A DNA stretch of 45,615 nt from Bacillota bacterium (lineage in GTDB: Bacteria > Bacillota > Dethiobacteria > Dethiobacterales > Dethiobacteraceae), in contig JAAYKP010000077.1 in the NCBI GenBank assembly GCA_012522335.1, forward strand, positions 1-45,615. Direction: 5' to 3'. A model generated the notes under the pieces. That model was not told the origin of the DNA. It did no database searches and saw nothing but the letters and a program-made list of their open reading frames with translations. Positions within the stretch are counted from its first letter, which is position 1. Each line of letters opens with the position of its first letter. Below, one piece after another: positions 34,226 through 44,200 of the stretch. Position numbers and translations under genes: made by a program.

Positions 34226-35014
34226 ATGGAGCGGGAAAAAATACTGAAGCAATTTGACACGGAAGTGGAAAGGATTACGGCCTGCACGGTTCTGGATAAA
34301 ATCAAACAAATTGAGCATTCCGGCCAGGCGCAGATGACTAATTTTTTTGACCCCCTGCAGCAGCGGATTGCCGACCGTGTCCTCCATCACTTTAAGGATG
34401 TCAAACAGATAGTTTGGGGAGGTTATGAAGGAGCGGAAAGAGCACGCCTGCTGCTTTTCCCGGCGGTGCTGCAGCTGACCGTCGCTGATGTGCCCCTGGC
34501 CTTTCTGGCAGCGGCAGCTCCTGCTCAGGCGTCTGCCCTCAGTCACCGAGATTGGCTAGGATCCCTGTTAAGTTTGGGCCTCAAGCGTGAGAAAGTGGGC
34601 GATATTTTAGTAACAGGCAGCTCGTCGGCCCAGGTTGTGGTGCATCCGGAACTGCTGAACTATCTGCTTACCAATTGGCAGCAGGCGGCAAAATATAGGC
34701 TTGAGGTGCGTGAGATCACTGCTGCTGAATTAACACCGACAACAGGTCGTGTGCGTGAAATTAAAGCATCGGTTGCCAGTTTACGCCTGGATGCCGTAGC
34801 CAGTGCCGGTTTTGGCCTGTCGCGCAGTAAGCTTACGCCGGCTATCCGTGCCGGCCTGGTGAAACTTAATTGGCAGTCTGTGAAAAGTGCCAGCGCAGCG
34901 GTCAAAGAAGGTGATGTGATTGCTGTCAGCGGACGGGGAAGAGTAGAGGTGGCGCAGATTTTGGGTCAGAGTAAAAAAGGACGCATTCAGCTGCTGCTAA
35001 AAAAACATCTTTAA
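34226..35014 (+). CDS. ylmH: YlmH, S4-domain RNA-binding protein
   Basis: The 262-residue product has an N-terminal region and a C-terminal S4 RNA-binding domain (ASVASLRLDAVASAGFGLSRSKLTPAIRAGLVKLNW), ending with a basic strand GRIQLLLKKHL. YlmH is conserved beside sepF and divIVA and is linked to ribosome-related work; reports suggest binding to stalled 50S subunits. ATG at 34226 follows TTGGAGG. No other domain is seen. Confidence 0.93.
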   Translation: MEREKILKQFDTEVERITACTVLDKIKQIEHSGQAQMTNFFDPLQQRIADRVLHHFKDVKQIVWGGYEGAERARLLLFPAVLQLTVADVPLAFLAAAAPAQASALSHRDWLGSLLSLGLKREKVGDILVTGSSSAQVVVHPELLNYLLTNWQQAAKYRLEVREITAAELTPTTGRVREIKASVASLRLDAVASAGFGLSRSKLTPAIRAGLVKLNWQSVKSASAAVKEGDVIAVSGRGRVEVAQILGQSKKGRIQLLLKKHL

Positions 35015-35138
35015 CCGGCAGGATTTCTTATCCTGTAAAGAGAAATATTGGCTGTAACGTCTCAAGCAGACTGGATAGATACTGCAAGGGCGCACTTTGC
35101 AGGGCAGCAATCACGGAAATAAGCGGGGGTGGATAAAA

Positions 35139-35624
35139 GTGCCGTTGACACCAATTGATATCCAAAATAAAGAGTTTAGTCGTGCGATTCGCGGACTGGC
35201 CGCACACGAAGTGGAGGAGTTTCTTGATCGGGTTGCTAAGGAGTTTGAAGACCTGATTAAAGAAAACCTGGCTGCGAAAGAGCAAATTTCGCAGTTGAAA
35301 GAAAGACTTTCCCATTACCAAAAATTAGAGCATACATTACATAATGCCATTGTTGTGGCCCAGGAAACAGCCGAGGAAGTAAAGAGAAATGCTTCCAAGG
35401 AAGCAGATTTAATGCGGCGGGAAGCAGAAAAAGAGGCTGCCCGTATCCTGGATGAAGCGCGCTATAAGGCCAGTCGGATACTTTCCGAACATGATGAAGT
35501 GTACAAACAGGCACAAATCTATAAAATGCGTTTCCGCTCCCTGGTAGAAGCGCAGCTTGCAGCGTTGGAGATGGAAGATTGGCTCTCGCCGGATGAAGAT
35601 GCTGATACCCAAAGGGGAGCTTAA
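35139..35624 (+). CDS. divIVA: DivIVA family division/polarity protein
   Basis: DivIVA binds negatively curved membrane at septa and poles. GTG at 35139 was chosen because GGGGGTGG lies 6-7 bases upstream and the protein then begins MPLTPIDIQNKEFSRAIRG, the standard N-terminal lipid-binding domain. The product has 161 residues. Residues 21-60 (LAAHEVEEFLDRVAKEFEDLIKENLAAKEQI) begin a coiled coil that runs through most of the protein, with heptads such as HYQKLEHTLHNAIVVAQETAEEVKRNA. The C-terminus is acidic. The gene ends in a terminator. Confidence 0.94.
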   Translation: MPLTPIDIQNKEFSRAIRGLAAHEVEEFLDRVAKEFEDLIKENLAAKEQISQLKERLSHYQKLEHTLHNAIVVAQETAEEVKRNASKEADLMRREAEKEAARILDEARYKASRILSEHDEVYKQAQIYKMRFRSLVEAQLAALEMEDWLSPDEDADTQRGA

Positions 35625-35661
35625 GCAGTTTCATTCCTGCTGCCGTTAGGAAGCACTGAGG

Positions 35662-35690
35662 GGAATGGTCACAGCCATTCCTTTTCTTTG
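35662..35690 (+). terminator. terminator after divIVA
   Basis: GGAATGG (35662-35668) pairs with CCATTCC (35675-35681) around TCACAG, followed by TTTTCTTT. Confidence 0.75.
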
Positions 35691-35705
35691 TGCCGGTTGC
35701 TCTGC

Positions 35706-35734
35706 TTGACACGGCAGGGCATGTTGTTTATACT
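35706..35734 (+). promoter_or_regulatory. promoter of the ileS T-box
   Basis: TTGACA (35706-35711), a 17-base spacer and TATACT (35729-35734). Transcription would begin near 35741. Confidence 0.85.
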
Positions 35735-35740
35735 AGTAGT

Positions 35741-35982
35741 ACTAAATTTATATGCATAAAAGCTATGAACGGGACGAGTACACAAATTCTGATGCTGCAG
35801 AGAGCCGGAACAGGTGGAAACCGGTGCTAAGGTTTGTGGAAAATCACCCGGGAGCCGCAGGTGAATTTATTAGTAACCGCAGCCGGCGAAAGCCGTTAAA
35901 AATTTCAAGAGGCCGTAATTTATTTGCGGCTAGCGGGGTGGTACCGCGGGAAAAACCCGTCCTCTGGCAGGACGGTTTTTTT
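35741..35982 (+). promoter_or_regulatory. isoleucine T-box riboswitch
   Basis: The leader contains the T-box sequence TGGTACCGCGG (35939-35949), which reads the free 3' end of uncharged tRNA. The terminator hairpin is CCGTCCT (35957-35963) with AGGACGG (35969-35975) and a T7 run. Stem I includes the usual GGTGGAAACCGG motif and a specifier loop with ATC, an Ile codon, at 35843-35845, just before ACCCGGGAGC. Uncharged tRNA-Ile would stabilise the antiterminator and allow ileS expression. Confidence 0.93.
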
Positions 35983-36034
35983 ATTGATACTGCTTATGAT
36001 TATTGCTTAATTAATAGAATTTGGAGGTTACAAT

Positions 36035-38809
36035 ATGGAAGCAAGAGATTATGGAAAGACGCTTAATCTGCCCAAAACAGATTTTCCCATGCGAGCCGGT
36101 CTGCCCAAACGGGAACCGGAACAGCTGCGGAAGTGGCAGGAGATGGATATTTACGGCCTGGTAAAAGCCCATCGGCAGGGTCGCCCTAAATATATTCTCC
36201 ACGATGGCCCTCCCTATGCCAATGGTGATATCCATATCGGGACAGCCATGAATAAAGTGTTAAAAGATATTATTGTAAAACACCGCACCATGCTTGGTTA
36301 TGATGCTCCTTATGTACCGGGCTGGGATACACACGGTCTGCCCATTGAGCATGCATTGCTGAAGTCGGGTAAAGTAAAGCGGGAAACATCAGTATTGGAA
36401 TTTCGTAAGCACTGTCGTGACTTTGCCTTACATTATCTCGATTTACAGCGGGAACAGTTTAAAAGATTAGGAGTACGCGGTGATTGGGACAATCCTTATA
36501 TAACCTTAAACAAAGAATTTGAGGCTATCCAAATCGGAGTATTTGGTGAAATGGCCAAGAAAGGCTATATTTATAAAGGGCTCAAGCCGGTTCACTGGTG
36601 TCCCCAGTGTGAAACAGCCCTGGCCGAAGCAGAAATAGAATACCATGAGCATCGTTCCCCTTCCATCTATGTGCGCTTCCCGGTGACAGAGGCACAGGGC
36701 AAAATTGCTGACCCTGAAAATACCTGGTTTGTGATTTGGACGACCACACCCTGGACTATTCCTGCCAACCTGGCCATTTGTTTACACCCGGAATACACTT
36801 ATGTGCGAGTCAGTACCCCGGAACACGGTGATCTAATTGTGGCTGAAGAGCTGTTGGCAGAGGCCCTGCAGGCTTGTGACATAACAGATTATACAATCAA
36901 AGAAAAATATCTCGGTAAAGAGCTGGAAGGTGTGCAGTATCGGCATCCGCTTTATGAGCGTACTTCGCCAATCGTGCTGGGTGACCATGTAACTCTGGAA
37001 GCAGGTACCGGTTGTGTGCATACTGCTCCCGGTCATGGACAGGAAGACTACGAGACCGGTCTGCGTTATGGTTTAGATATTTTTGCTCCCATGGATAATA
37101 AAGGCCATTTTACCGCTGAAGCCGGTCAGTTTGCCGGGCTGCATTATGACGAGGGTAATAAAGCGGTAACCAATGCGTTGGCTGAGCAGGGTGCACTGCT
37201 GAAACTGTCATTCATTAAACACCCCTATCCCCACTGCTGGCGCTGTAGACAACCGGTTCTCTTTCGGGCGACAGAACAGTGGTTTGCCTCTGTGGAAGGA
37301 TTCCGGGAAGAGGTTTTGGCGGCAATTAAAGAAGTCAGGTGGATTCCTGCCTGGGGTGAAGAGCGGATTCGCAATATGGTAATTGACCGCCATGACTGGT
37401 GTGTTTCGCGTCAGCGTGTCTGGGGCGTGCCTATCCCCATTTTTTACTGCACTGCCTGCAATCAGGAGCTGATTAATGAAGATACAATCCGTAAGGTGGC
37501 CGAAATTTTTGCCCAGGAAGGCTCAGATGCCTGGTTTGCCCGGGAAGCCAGTGAACTGCTGCCGGAGGGAACGACTTGTCCTAACTGCGGTCATCATGAG
37601 TTCCGTAAAGAAAACGACATTATGGATGTGTGGTTTGATTCCGGTTCCACCCATGCCGCCGTTCTGGAAACACATCCGGATTTAGCTTCACCTGCCGATC
37701 TGTATCTGGAAGGTTCAGATCAATATCGCGGCTGGTTTCAGTCTTCATTGTTGACTTCTGTTGCCACCAGAGGACGTGCTCCCTATAAGGCAACCCTTAC
37801 CCACGGCTGGGTTGTTGACGGTGAAGGCCGGAAGATGTCTAAATCACTGGGCAATGTTGTGGCTCCGGAACAGATTATTAAACAGTACGGCGCCGACATT
37901 TTGCGTCTCTGGGTGTCTTCCTCTGATTTCAAGAGCGATATGCGTATCTCGCACGATATCCTGAAACAATTATCGGAAGTCTACCGCAAGATTCGTAATA
38001 CAATTCGCTACATGCTGGGCAACTGTGCAGATTTTGATCCGGCCCGTGATGCCGTGGCTTATGATGAGCTGGATGAACTTGATCGTTACGCCCTGCACCG
38101 GCTGCAGGTCTTAGTAGAACGGATCAGCAAAGCTTATGAAGACTTCGATTTTCATGTAGTCTTCCATACCATCCACAACTTTTGTGTCGTGGAAATGTCT
38201 AATTTCTACCTGGATGTCTTAAAGGATAGATTATATACTTCTGTGGCCGACTCCCCGGCACGCCGCTCGGCACAGACCGTTATTTATGAGCTTTTAGTGA
38301 CCCTGATTAAGCTGATTGCTCCGGTGCTCACCTTTACCGCGGAAGAAGCGTGGAATTACCTGCCCGTCAAAGATGCGGTATCTGTTCAGCTGACAGATTG
38401 GCCGCAGGTAAACCCGGCTTATAAAGATGAAGAGCTGGACCGCCGCTGGCAGGCTTTGCTGAGCTATCGTGATGTGGTCATGCGTCGTTTGGAAGAAGCA
38501 CGTAAAGAAAAACGTATTGGCTCGTCCTTAACGGCAGCTTTGGAGTTATATCCTGATGAAAAAGCGTATGCTGCTTTACTGCCCTTTAAGGAGCGCCTGG
38601 CCGAAATATTTATTGTCTCAGCTTGTACCCTCCATGAGGCCGGTGCGCAGGCAGCGGGGACAGTCGTCGAGCAGGGATTAGGGGTAGCAGTGAAAACTGC
38701 AGAAGGGGAAAAATGCGATCGCTGTTGGATGATTCATCCTCAGCTCGGGACCGATCCTGCTCATCCCACACTCTGTCCGCGCTGTTCCGAAAACGTCAAG
38801 GCACTCTAA
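36035..38809 (+). CDS. ileS: isoleucyl-tRNA synthetase
   Basis: This class I enzyme charges tRNA-Ile and removes mis-activated valine through its CP1 editing domain. The product has 924 residues, a normal bacterial length. The HIGH motif reads HIGT at 67-70 ([12 protein letters not shown]), and KMSKS is at 600-604. The editing domain includes [11 protein letters not shown] and [12 protein letters not shown]. Zinc-type Cys clusters are present in the middle (CTACN, CPNCG) and at the C-terminus (CDRCW, CPRC). ATG at 36035 follows TTTGGAGG. Control is by the T-box directly upstream. Confidence 0.98.
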   Translation: MEARDYGKTLNLPKTDFPMRAGLPKREPEQLRKWQEMDIYGLVKAHRQGRPKYILHDGPPYANGDIHIGTAMNKVLKDIIVKHRTMLGYDAPYVPGWDTHGLPIEHALLKSGKVKRETSVLEFRKHCRDFALHYLDLQREQFKRLGVRGDWDNPYITLNKEFEAIQIGVFGEMAKKGYIYKGLKPVHWCPQCETALAEAEIEYHEHRSPSIYVRFPVTEAQGKIADPENTWFVIWTTTPWTIPANLAICLHPEYTYVRVSTPEHGDLIVAEELLAEALQACDITDYTIKEKYLGKELEGVQYRHPLYERTSPIVLGDHVTLEAGTGCVHTAPGHGQEDYETGLRYGLDIFAPMDNKGHFTAEAGQFAGLHYDEGNKAVTNALAEQGALLKLSFIKHPYPHCWRCRQPVLFRATEQWFASVEGFREEVLAAIKEVRWIPAWGEERIRNMVIDRHDWCVSRQRVWGVPIPIFYCTACNQELINEDTIRKVAEIFAQEGSDAWFAREASELLPEGTTCPNCGHHEFRKENDIMDVWFDSGSTHAAVLETHPDLASPADLYLEGSDQYRGWFQSSLLTSVATRGRAPYKATLTHGWVVDGEGRKMSKSLGNVVAPEQIIKQYGADILRLWVSSSDFKSDMRISHDILKQLSEVYRKIRNTIRYMLGNCADFDPARDAVAYDELDELDRYALHRLQVLVERISKAYEDFDFHVVFHTIHNFCVVEMSNFYLDVLKDRLYTSVADSPARRSAQTVIYELLVTLIKLIAPVLTFTAEEAWNYLPVKDAVSVQLTDWPQVNPAYKDEELDRRWQALLSYRDVVMRRLEEARKEKRIGSSLTAALELYPDEKAYAALLPFKERLAEIFIVSACTLHEAGAQAAGTVVEQGLGVAVKTAEGEKCDRCWMIHPQLGTDPAHPTLCPRCSENVKAL

Positions 38810-38818
38810 GATTAACTG

Positions 38819-38850
38819 CGGGTGAACGAAAAGTTCACCCGTTATTTTTT
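38819..38850 (+). terminator. terminator after ileS
   Basis: CGGGTGAAC (38819-38827) pairs perfectly with GTTCACCCG (38833-38841) around GAAAA, followed by a T-rich tract. Confidence 0.9.
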
Positions 38851-38925
38851 TCTGCTTGATCTGAGGTAGATTGGGAAAACTGTAATATAACAGTAAGCGG
38901 GAAATTTTAAAGAGGAGGCAGTCTG

Positions 38926-39228
38926 ATGGAGGGTCCGGCCAAGTCAGATAAATTTCTGCTGAAGCGGTTAAACCATAAAGCAGCCCGGCTGCTGCAGGAA
39001 ATTGATAAATTTAATATCGCCGAGTATCTGGAGCTTTTAAATAACCCCGCCCGCTTTTTTTGGGTGAATTTTTTAGGTGGTGTGGGACGAGGTGTCGGAG
39101 CCGCCATTGGTGCCACCGTGGTGGCGGCAGTCGTTCTTTCTCTGCTCAAACGTTTGGTTGTGTTAAATCTACCGATTATTGGTGACTATATTGCCGAGTT
39201 AGTTCAGATTGTACAAAATCATTTGTAG
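38926..39228 (+). CDS. DUF5665 family membrane protein
   Basis: The 100-residue product has a soluble, charged N-terminus and two hydrophobic segments: a Gly-rich helix around 49-72 (FLGGVGRGVGAAIGATVVAAVVLSLL) and a second around 75-95. The motif NIAEYLELLNNPARFFWVNFLGGVGRGVG is what I recall of the DUF5665 family, found near ileS and yteA in clostridia. No function is known. ATG at 38926 follows AGAGGAGG. The next gene starts 14 bases after its stop, so the two are probably co-transcribed. Confidence 0.8.
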   Translation: MEGPAKSDKFLLKRLNHKAARLLQEIDKFNIAEYLELLNNPARFFWVNFLGGVGRGVGAAIGATVVAAVVLSLLKRLVVLNLPIIGDYIAELVQIVQNHL

Positions 39229-39242
39229 GAGGAATTAAGAAC

Positions 39243-39863
39243 GTGGATGCGGAAATGAAACGCCATAAACTGCAGTTAGTACAGCTAAAAAGAGATTTGT
39301 TGGCACAAACAGAGTTTACTGAGGGACTGCAGAAACACCAAGGCCTGCGTGACGCTACGCAGGAATTATCTGTCGTAGATAATCATCCTGCTGATGTGGC
39401 TACGGAAAATTATGAGCGGGCTAAAGATATTTCACTGCATGAGAAGAATCAGCTGCTGTTAAAAAAGGTTGATGAAGCTTTAGAAAAAATAGCGGTAGGA
39501 ACTTATGGTATTTGTGAAAACTGCGGTCAGCCCATCCCGGCAGAACGTCTCGATGCGGTGCCTTATGCTGAATTCTGCCTGGAGTGCAAAAAGCAGGCAG
39601 AGGGACCGGCGCATGATTATCCCCGCCCCATCGAAGAATTAAATTTGCTGTCACCTTTTGCCCGTACTTTTATGGATGACAAAGATTATACAGGTTACGA
39701 TGGTGAAGATGCCTGGCAGGATGTAAATCAGTATAATAAACTGCCGCATGTTTTTTACCAGGAAACGGCAGATGAAAGCGATGAGACGATTGGCGCAGTG
39801 GAAGATGTAGAGCGCATCTCCAATGAGGAATATCGTCAACAGCTGCCGGGTGATGAGCTGTAG
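39243..39863 (+). CDS. yteA: YteA-type TraR/DksA zinc finger protein
   Basis: The 206-residue product begins with a helical coiled region (about 1-85) including the conserved DNHPADVATENYERAKD stretch, then a C4 zinc finger with C91, C94, C112 and C115 (GICENCGQPIPAERL). This is the TraR/DksA-type fold. The C-terminal 85 residues are acidic and lack similarity that I recognise. YteA in Bacillus is linked to sporulation; DksA relatives bind the secondary channel of RNA polymerase, so an effect on transcription is possible. GTG at 39243 follows TAGGAGG by 9-10 bases. Confidence 0.88.
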   Translation: MDAEMKRHKLQLVQLKRDLLAQTEFTEGLQKHQGLRDATQELSVVDNHPADVATENYERAKDISLHEKNQLLLKKVDEALEKIAVGTYGICENCGQPIPAERLDAVPYAEFCLECKKQAEGPAHDYPRPIEELNLLSPFARTFMDDKDYTGYDGEDAWQDVNQYNKLPHVFYQETADESDETIGAVEDVERISNEEYRQQLPGDEL

Positions 39864-39932
39864 TCAGTTGTCTGCAGAGCACCCCATATGATAAAATAAA
39901 AAAATGAGGAAATATATTTGGGGTGTTAAGCA

Positions 39933-40379
39933 ATGCAGATGCTGCTGCTGATGGCTGCCTTGGTGTTTTTGGATCAGATAACAAAGTGGTATGTAACGCA
40001 GAAACTAAATGTGCGGCAAAGTATTCCGGTGATTAAAAATGTGTTTCACATCACCTATATTCGTAACCCAGGTGCGGCCTTTTCCCTGCTGGCAAATCAG
40101 ACCGGCTTTTTAATTGCCGTAAGTGTGGTGGTAACGCTCGGTTTGCTTGTCTTCTTTTTCCGTATGCCCGTGGAGCAAAAACTGCTGCGTTTCGCCCTGG
40201 CCCTGGCCATTGCCGGAGCCCTGGGCAATCTGATTGACCGGCTTCGTCTGGGTTATGTGGTGGATTTTTTAGACTTCCGCATCTGGCCTGTTTTTAACGT
40301 GGCCGATATGGCCATTTTTCTTGGTGTAGCTTTGCTGGCACTCGAGTTAGCCCGTACACCGCGGGGGAAAGGATTTTGA
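39933..40379 (+). CDS. lspA: lipoprotein signal peptidase (signal peptidase II)
   Basis: LspA cleaves the signal peptide of lipoproteins after Lgt has modified the Cys. The product has 148 residues and four membrane helices. The catalytic Asp pair is D102 (GNLIDRL) and D125 (FNVADMAI), and the NPGAAFSLL motif is present at 45-53. ATG at 39933 follows TTGGGGTG. The next gene, lgt, begins right after the stop, so both enzymes of lipoprotein maturation are coupled. Confidence 0.96.
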   Translation: MQMLLLMAALVFLDQITKWYVTQKLNVRQSIPVIKNVFHITYIRNPGAAFSLLANQTGFLIAVSVVVTLGLLVFFFRMPVEQKLLRFALALAIAGALGNLIDRLRLGYVVDFLDFRIWPVFNVADMAIFLGVALLALELARTPRGKGF

Positions 40380-41126
40380 ATGTTTCCCGTAATCCTGCAG
40401 ATAGGCGGTTTTAAGGTTTATGCTTATGGTATGATGCTGGCCTTGGCCTTTGGTGTCGGCACCCTGGGTTTTATCCGCGCCGGACAGCAGCAGGGCCTGT
40501 CAGCAGAAAAACTACTGAACCTGACATTGCTGATAATAGTGGCAGCCATGCTGGGCTCCCGCCTCTTATATGTTATTTTGGCGCTGCCTGCTTATCTTGC
40601 TCAGCCCGGAAGCATTTTTAATTTGCGCAGCGGCGGGCTTTCTTTTCACGGCGGGTTGGCTGCCGGAGCGGCGGTAGGTTTGTGGTATGCGCACCGTCAG
40701 GACCTGCCGCAGGGACGGTTAGCAGATACAGCCGCGCCTTACGTGGCTTTAGGGTATGGGATTGCACGTCTTGGCTGTCTGCTCAATGGCTGCTGTTATG
40801 GACGAACGACAGCTTTGCCTTGGGCTTTGCCTGCTGCGCATGCAGATGATTTGTTAAGGCATCCAACACAGCTGTATGCTGCTGCAGCCGGCTTTCTGCT
40901 CTTTTTTGTTTTGCGCCGGCGCCAGGAAAAGACGCGCTTTGCCGGACAGTTATTTTTAGAATTTTTACTTCTTTATGGTGTTTACCGTTTTTTGATAGAG
41001 TTCTTTCGGGCAGCTAATTTGTTTGTGGGTTTTTTGACGTTGGGACAGGCTGCCAGTTTAGTAGGTGCGGCTGCTGCCTTTACAGCTATTCGTGTCTGGC
41101 CGCTGGGACGGGGTGATGGTGTTTGA
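40380..41126 (+). CDS. lgt: prolipoprotein diacylglyceryl transferase
   Basis: Lgt moves a diacylglyceryl group from phosphatidylglycerol to the Cys of prolipoproteins in the membrane. The product has 248 residues with about seven membrane helices. Conserved segments are YAYGMMLALAFG near the start, SGGLSFHGGLAAG with the key His region, and the variant signature YGIARLGCLLNGCCYGR in place of the proteobacterial GRxGNFxNxE. It ends with YRFLIEFFRA. ATG at 40380 abuts the lspA stop; the stop overlaps the next start (TTGA). Confidence 0.93.
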   Translation: MFPVILQIGGFKVYAYGMMLALAFGVGTLGFIRAGQQQGLSAEKLLNLTLLIIVAAMLGSRLLYVILALPAYLAQPGSIFNLRSGGLSFHGGLAAGAAVGLWYAHRQDLPQGRLADTAAPYVALGYGIARLGCLLNGCCYGRTTALPWALPAAHADDLLRHPTQLYAAAAGFLLFFVLRRRQEKTRFAGQLFLEFLLLYGVYRFLIEFFRAANLFVGFLTLGQAASLVGAAAAFTAIRVWPLGRGDGV

Positions 41127-42055
41127 AAATCTCTACCTATCAGGTGACGGATGATTTGGTGGGTGAACGTTTAGATGTGGCTGTCACCAAACTGGCACCG
41201 GAGCTGACAAGGGCACGTATACAGAAGTTAATTGCCGCCGGCCTAATTCTGGTTAATAATGCTGCACGTAAAGCTAATTATCGGCTGCGGGGAGCAGAAG
41301 TAATCACTGTTTCTATTCCGGAAGCAAAGCCTTCCCCGCTGCAGGCCCAGTCAATCCCGCTTGAGATTCTTTATGAGGATAGTGAGCTTTTAGTTGTTAA
41401 TAAACCTAAAGGCATGGTAGTGCATCCGGCAGCAGGGCATGCTGAAGGCACCCTGGTGAACGCGCTGCTTTATCACTGCCAGGATCTTTCAGGCATTGGC
41501 GGGGAAACCAGACCGGGCATTGTGCACCGTTTAGATAAAGATACTTCAGGGCTACTGGTGGTGGCCAAAAATGACCGGGCTCACCTGCAGTTATCACGTC
41601 AGTTCAAAGCACATAATGTTACCAGGGAATATGTAGCTATTGTGCACGGCCGGCTGGCGGCAGCAGAGGGCACCATTGACGCGGCCATTGCCCGTCATCC
41701 GCAGGAGCGAAAAAAAATGGCGGTTACAAAACGAGGGCAGGGACGTCGCGCCGTGACACACTTTAAAGTGCTGCAGAGATTTAAGGAGTATACATATGTG
41801 GCTTTGCGCCTGGAAACCGGTCGTACGCATCAGATTCGTGTACATTTAGCCGCAGTGGGACACCCTGTGGTTGGTGACCCCGTTTATGGTTATAAAAAAC
41901 AGCGCTTTAATCTGCGTGGTCAGGCTCTGCATGCCCGTTTGTTAGGTTTTAACCATCCTCTTACCGGTCAGTATCTGGAGTTTAGTGCTGAGCCGCCTCA
42001 GGAGTTTCAAGCGCTTTTAAACAGTTTATACCGGCAGGAAAGTGAGGGTAGTTAA
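41123..42055 (+). CDS. rluD: RluD-family 23S rRNA pseudouridine synthase
   Basis: The 310-residue product converts uridines to pseudouridine in rRNA. An S4 domain lies at the N-terminus (ERLDVAVTKLAPELTRARIQKLIAAG, about 15-40). The catalytic motif is GIVHRLDKDTSGLLVVAKN, with the Asp that attacks the base. TGRTHQIRVHLAAVGHPVVGDPVYG completes the active site. This is the YlyB/RluD group usually next to lspA in Firmicutes; which U is modified is not shown. TTG at 41123 overlaps the lgt stop, with GGGGTGATGG upstream. Confidence 0.93.
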   Translation: MKISTYQVTDDLVGERLDVAVTKLAPELTRARIQKLIAAGLILVNNAARKANYRLRGAEVITVSIPEAKPSPLQAQSIPLEILYEDSELLVVNKPKGMVVHPAAGHAEGTLVNALLYHCQDLSGIGGETRPGIVHRLDKDTSGLLVVAKNDRAHLQLSRQFKAHNVTREYVAIVHGRLAAAEGTIDAAIARHPQERKKMAVTKRGQGRRAVTHFKVLQRFKEYTYVALRLETGRTHQIRVHLAAVGHPVVGDPVYGYKKQRFNLRGQALHARLLGFNHPLTGQYLEFSAEPPQEFQALLNSLYRQESEGS

Positions 42056-42595
<540 letters not shown>

Positions 42596-42665
42596 GTTGT
42601 TACATAAAGCCGTTTATCTGGGCAAAGCTAGTAGTTAGAATACGATACTGGAGTGTGCTGTAGTT

Positions 42666-43367
42666 TTGCATTGGGTGTTGTTATATCGGACTGTTGTTCT
42701 TTACCTGGCAGTCTTACTAGCTGTCCGGATTATGGGTAAGCGTGAGGTAGGAGAGTTATCAGCCTTTGACCTGGTGGTGGCAATTATGATTGCTGAATTG
42801 GCTGCCATGTCAATGGAGCGCATAAATATGCCGCTGCATGAGGGACTGGTGCCCATTTTTACCCTGGTTGGGTTAGAAATTCTCTTATCTTATTTAAGCT
42901 TAAAAAGCCATACCATTCGCGGTTTAGTTGACGGTGCTCCCAGTATAGTTATTGCCAACGGAAAAATTGTGGAAAAAGAACTGCGCAAACTGCGCTATAA
43001 TGTTTCTGATTTAATTGGCCAGTTAAGGGAGAAGGATGTAGCCAATATCGCTGATGTCGAATATGCCGTTTTGGAAACATCAGGTGAGTTAAGTGTGGTG
43101 CTGAAGAGCAGTAAACGGCCGGTGACGCCGGAAGATTTAGGCCTGCCGACCAAATATGAAGGGCTCCCGGTTCCTTTGATTTTTGATGGGCATATCCACT
43201 ACAACAACCTTCGCAGTTTGCGTTTAGACCAGGCCTGGTTGTTGGCAGAAGTGCGCAAACAGGGACTGGAAAGAATTGAAGATGTCTTGTATGCCAGTTT
43301 GGATACTGATGGTAATTTGTACATCAGTGAAAAGGAAGGAGTAAAAAGGAAAGAGCCTGCCGGGTAA
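42666..43367 (+). CDS. YetF/DUF421 family membrane protein
   Basis: The 233-residue product has three membrane helices in the first 75 residues (LLYRTVVLYLAVLLAVRIMGKREVGELSAFDLVVAIMIAELA) and a cytoplasmic part with two YetF-type domains, one near 90-130 (VIANGKIVEKELRKLRYNVSDLIGQLREKDV) and one near 175-225. The pattern IMGKREVGELSxFDLVVxI is typical. Related sporulation-linked YetF proteins are membrane proteins of unsettled function. The TTG at 42666 is the likely start, though its ribosome site (GGAG) is 11 bases off; GTG at 42675 is an alternative. TTATCT-16-TAGAAT upstream is a possible promoter. Confidence 0.85.
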   Translation: MHWVLLYRTVVLYLAVLLAVRIMGKREVGELSAFDLVVAIMIAELAAMSMERINMPLHEGLVPIFTLVGLEILLSYLSLKSHTIRGLVDGAPSIVIANGKIVEKELRKLRYNVSDLIGQLREKDVANIADVEYAVLETSGELSVVLKSSKRPVTPEDLGLPTKYEGLPVPLIFDGHIHYNNLRSLRLDQAWLLAEVRKQGLERIEDVLYASLDTDGNLYISEKEGVKRKEPAG

Positions 43368-43382
43368 AAATGGCAGGCTTTC
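43354..43382 (+). terminator. possible terminator at the end of the YetF gene
   Basis: AGCCTGCC (43354-43361) pairs perfectly with GGCAGGCT (43372-43379); the stop codon lies in the loop. Only three T's follow, so efficiency is doubtful. Confidence 0.5.
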
Positions 43383-43409
43383 GCCATACTATATTGTGGA
43401 GGGTGAGCT

Positions 43410-43964
43410 GTGAAAAAACCTCTTCATTTTGCTCATGAATTAGTGCAGGCTGTTGTCAAAAAAGGTGATCATGTTGTTGATGCTACCTGCGGCAACGGAC
43501 ACGACACGGCCTTTTTAGCAGACTTGGTAGGTGCTGAAGGACAAGTTTATGCTTTCGATATTCAGCCGCAGGCTCTGGCTGCTGCCAAAAAGAGACTGCT
43601 GGCCGGCAACCTGCTGAAGCAGGTCGAGCTGTTGGAGGCAAGTCATGCTGAGATAAGCAAATGGCCGCCGGGACCGCTGGCAGCGGTGATGTTTAATCTG
43701 GGCTATCTGCCGGGTGGCGATCATGCGCTGGTAACTAAGCCGGATACTACCGTCAGTGCCCTGCAGATTGCGGTAGAACGCTTAAAAAGAGGCGGCATCA
43801 TCACCATCATGGTCTATACCGGGCATCCGGGAGGTCAGGAGGAATACCGGGCAGTGCGAAACTACTGCCGGTCTCTGCCGCAGCAAGCATATACAGTCTT
43901 AGAATATAAGTTTATCAACCAGCGCTATCACCCGCCCCTCTTGTTAGCCATCAGCTGTATGTAA
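43410..43964 (+). CDS. mnmM: tRNA 5-aminomethyl-2-thiouridine methyltransferase MnmM (YtqB family)
   Basis: This is a class I SAM-dependent methyltransferase of 184 residues. The SAM loop is VVDATCGNGHDTAFLA at about 22-37, followed by FDIQPQAL. VMFNLGYLPGGDHALVTKPDTT is the hallmark of the YtqB family, whose members are reported to methylate nm5s2U to mnm5s2U at tRNA position 34 in Gram-positive bacteria. GTG at 43410 follows GAGGGTGAG. Neighbours do not help with function. Confidence 0.88.
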   Translation: MKKPLHFAHELVQAVVKKGDHVVDATCGNGHDTAFLADLVGAEGQVYAFDIQPQALAAAKKRLLAGNLLKQVELLEASHAEISKWPPGPLAAVMFNLGYLPGGDHALVTKPDTTVSALQIAVERLKRGGIITIMVYTGHPGGQEEYRAVRNYCRSLPQQAYTVLEYKFINQRYHPPLLLAISCM

Positions 43965-44200
43965 AAATATGTGAAATTTTTACCAGCAGTGCGCAGGAAA
44001 TAGCACACACAGCTTGAATAATAATATATATAGTCCTGGAGTCAGAAATATCATCTTGGCAAAGATGTAAAGTGTTGTTTATCGAATTTTATGAAAAGTA
44101 AACAGATATGACTTTAATTCCTTAATTATCTATGATACAATGGTCAATATGCAAAACTTTACAGCTTTGTTTTAACGATGGAGAAGAAGGGAACGATAAC

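Noticed and set aside
43965-44200. Rex operator ahead of rex
   Set aside because: Only a half-site (ATGTGAAATTTTTACC) is seen and it does not match TTGTGAAN4TTCACAA well enough.
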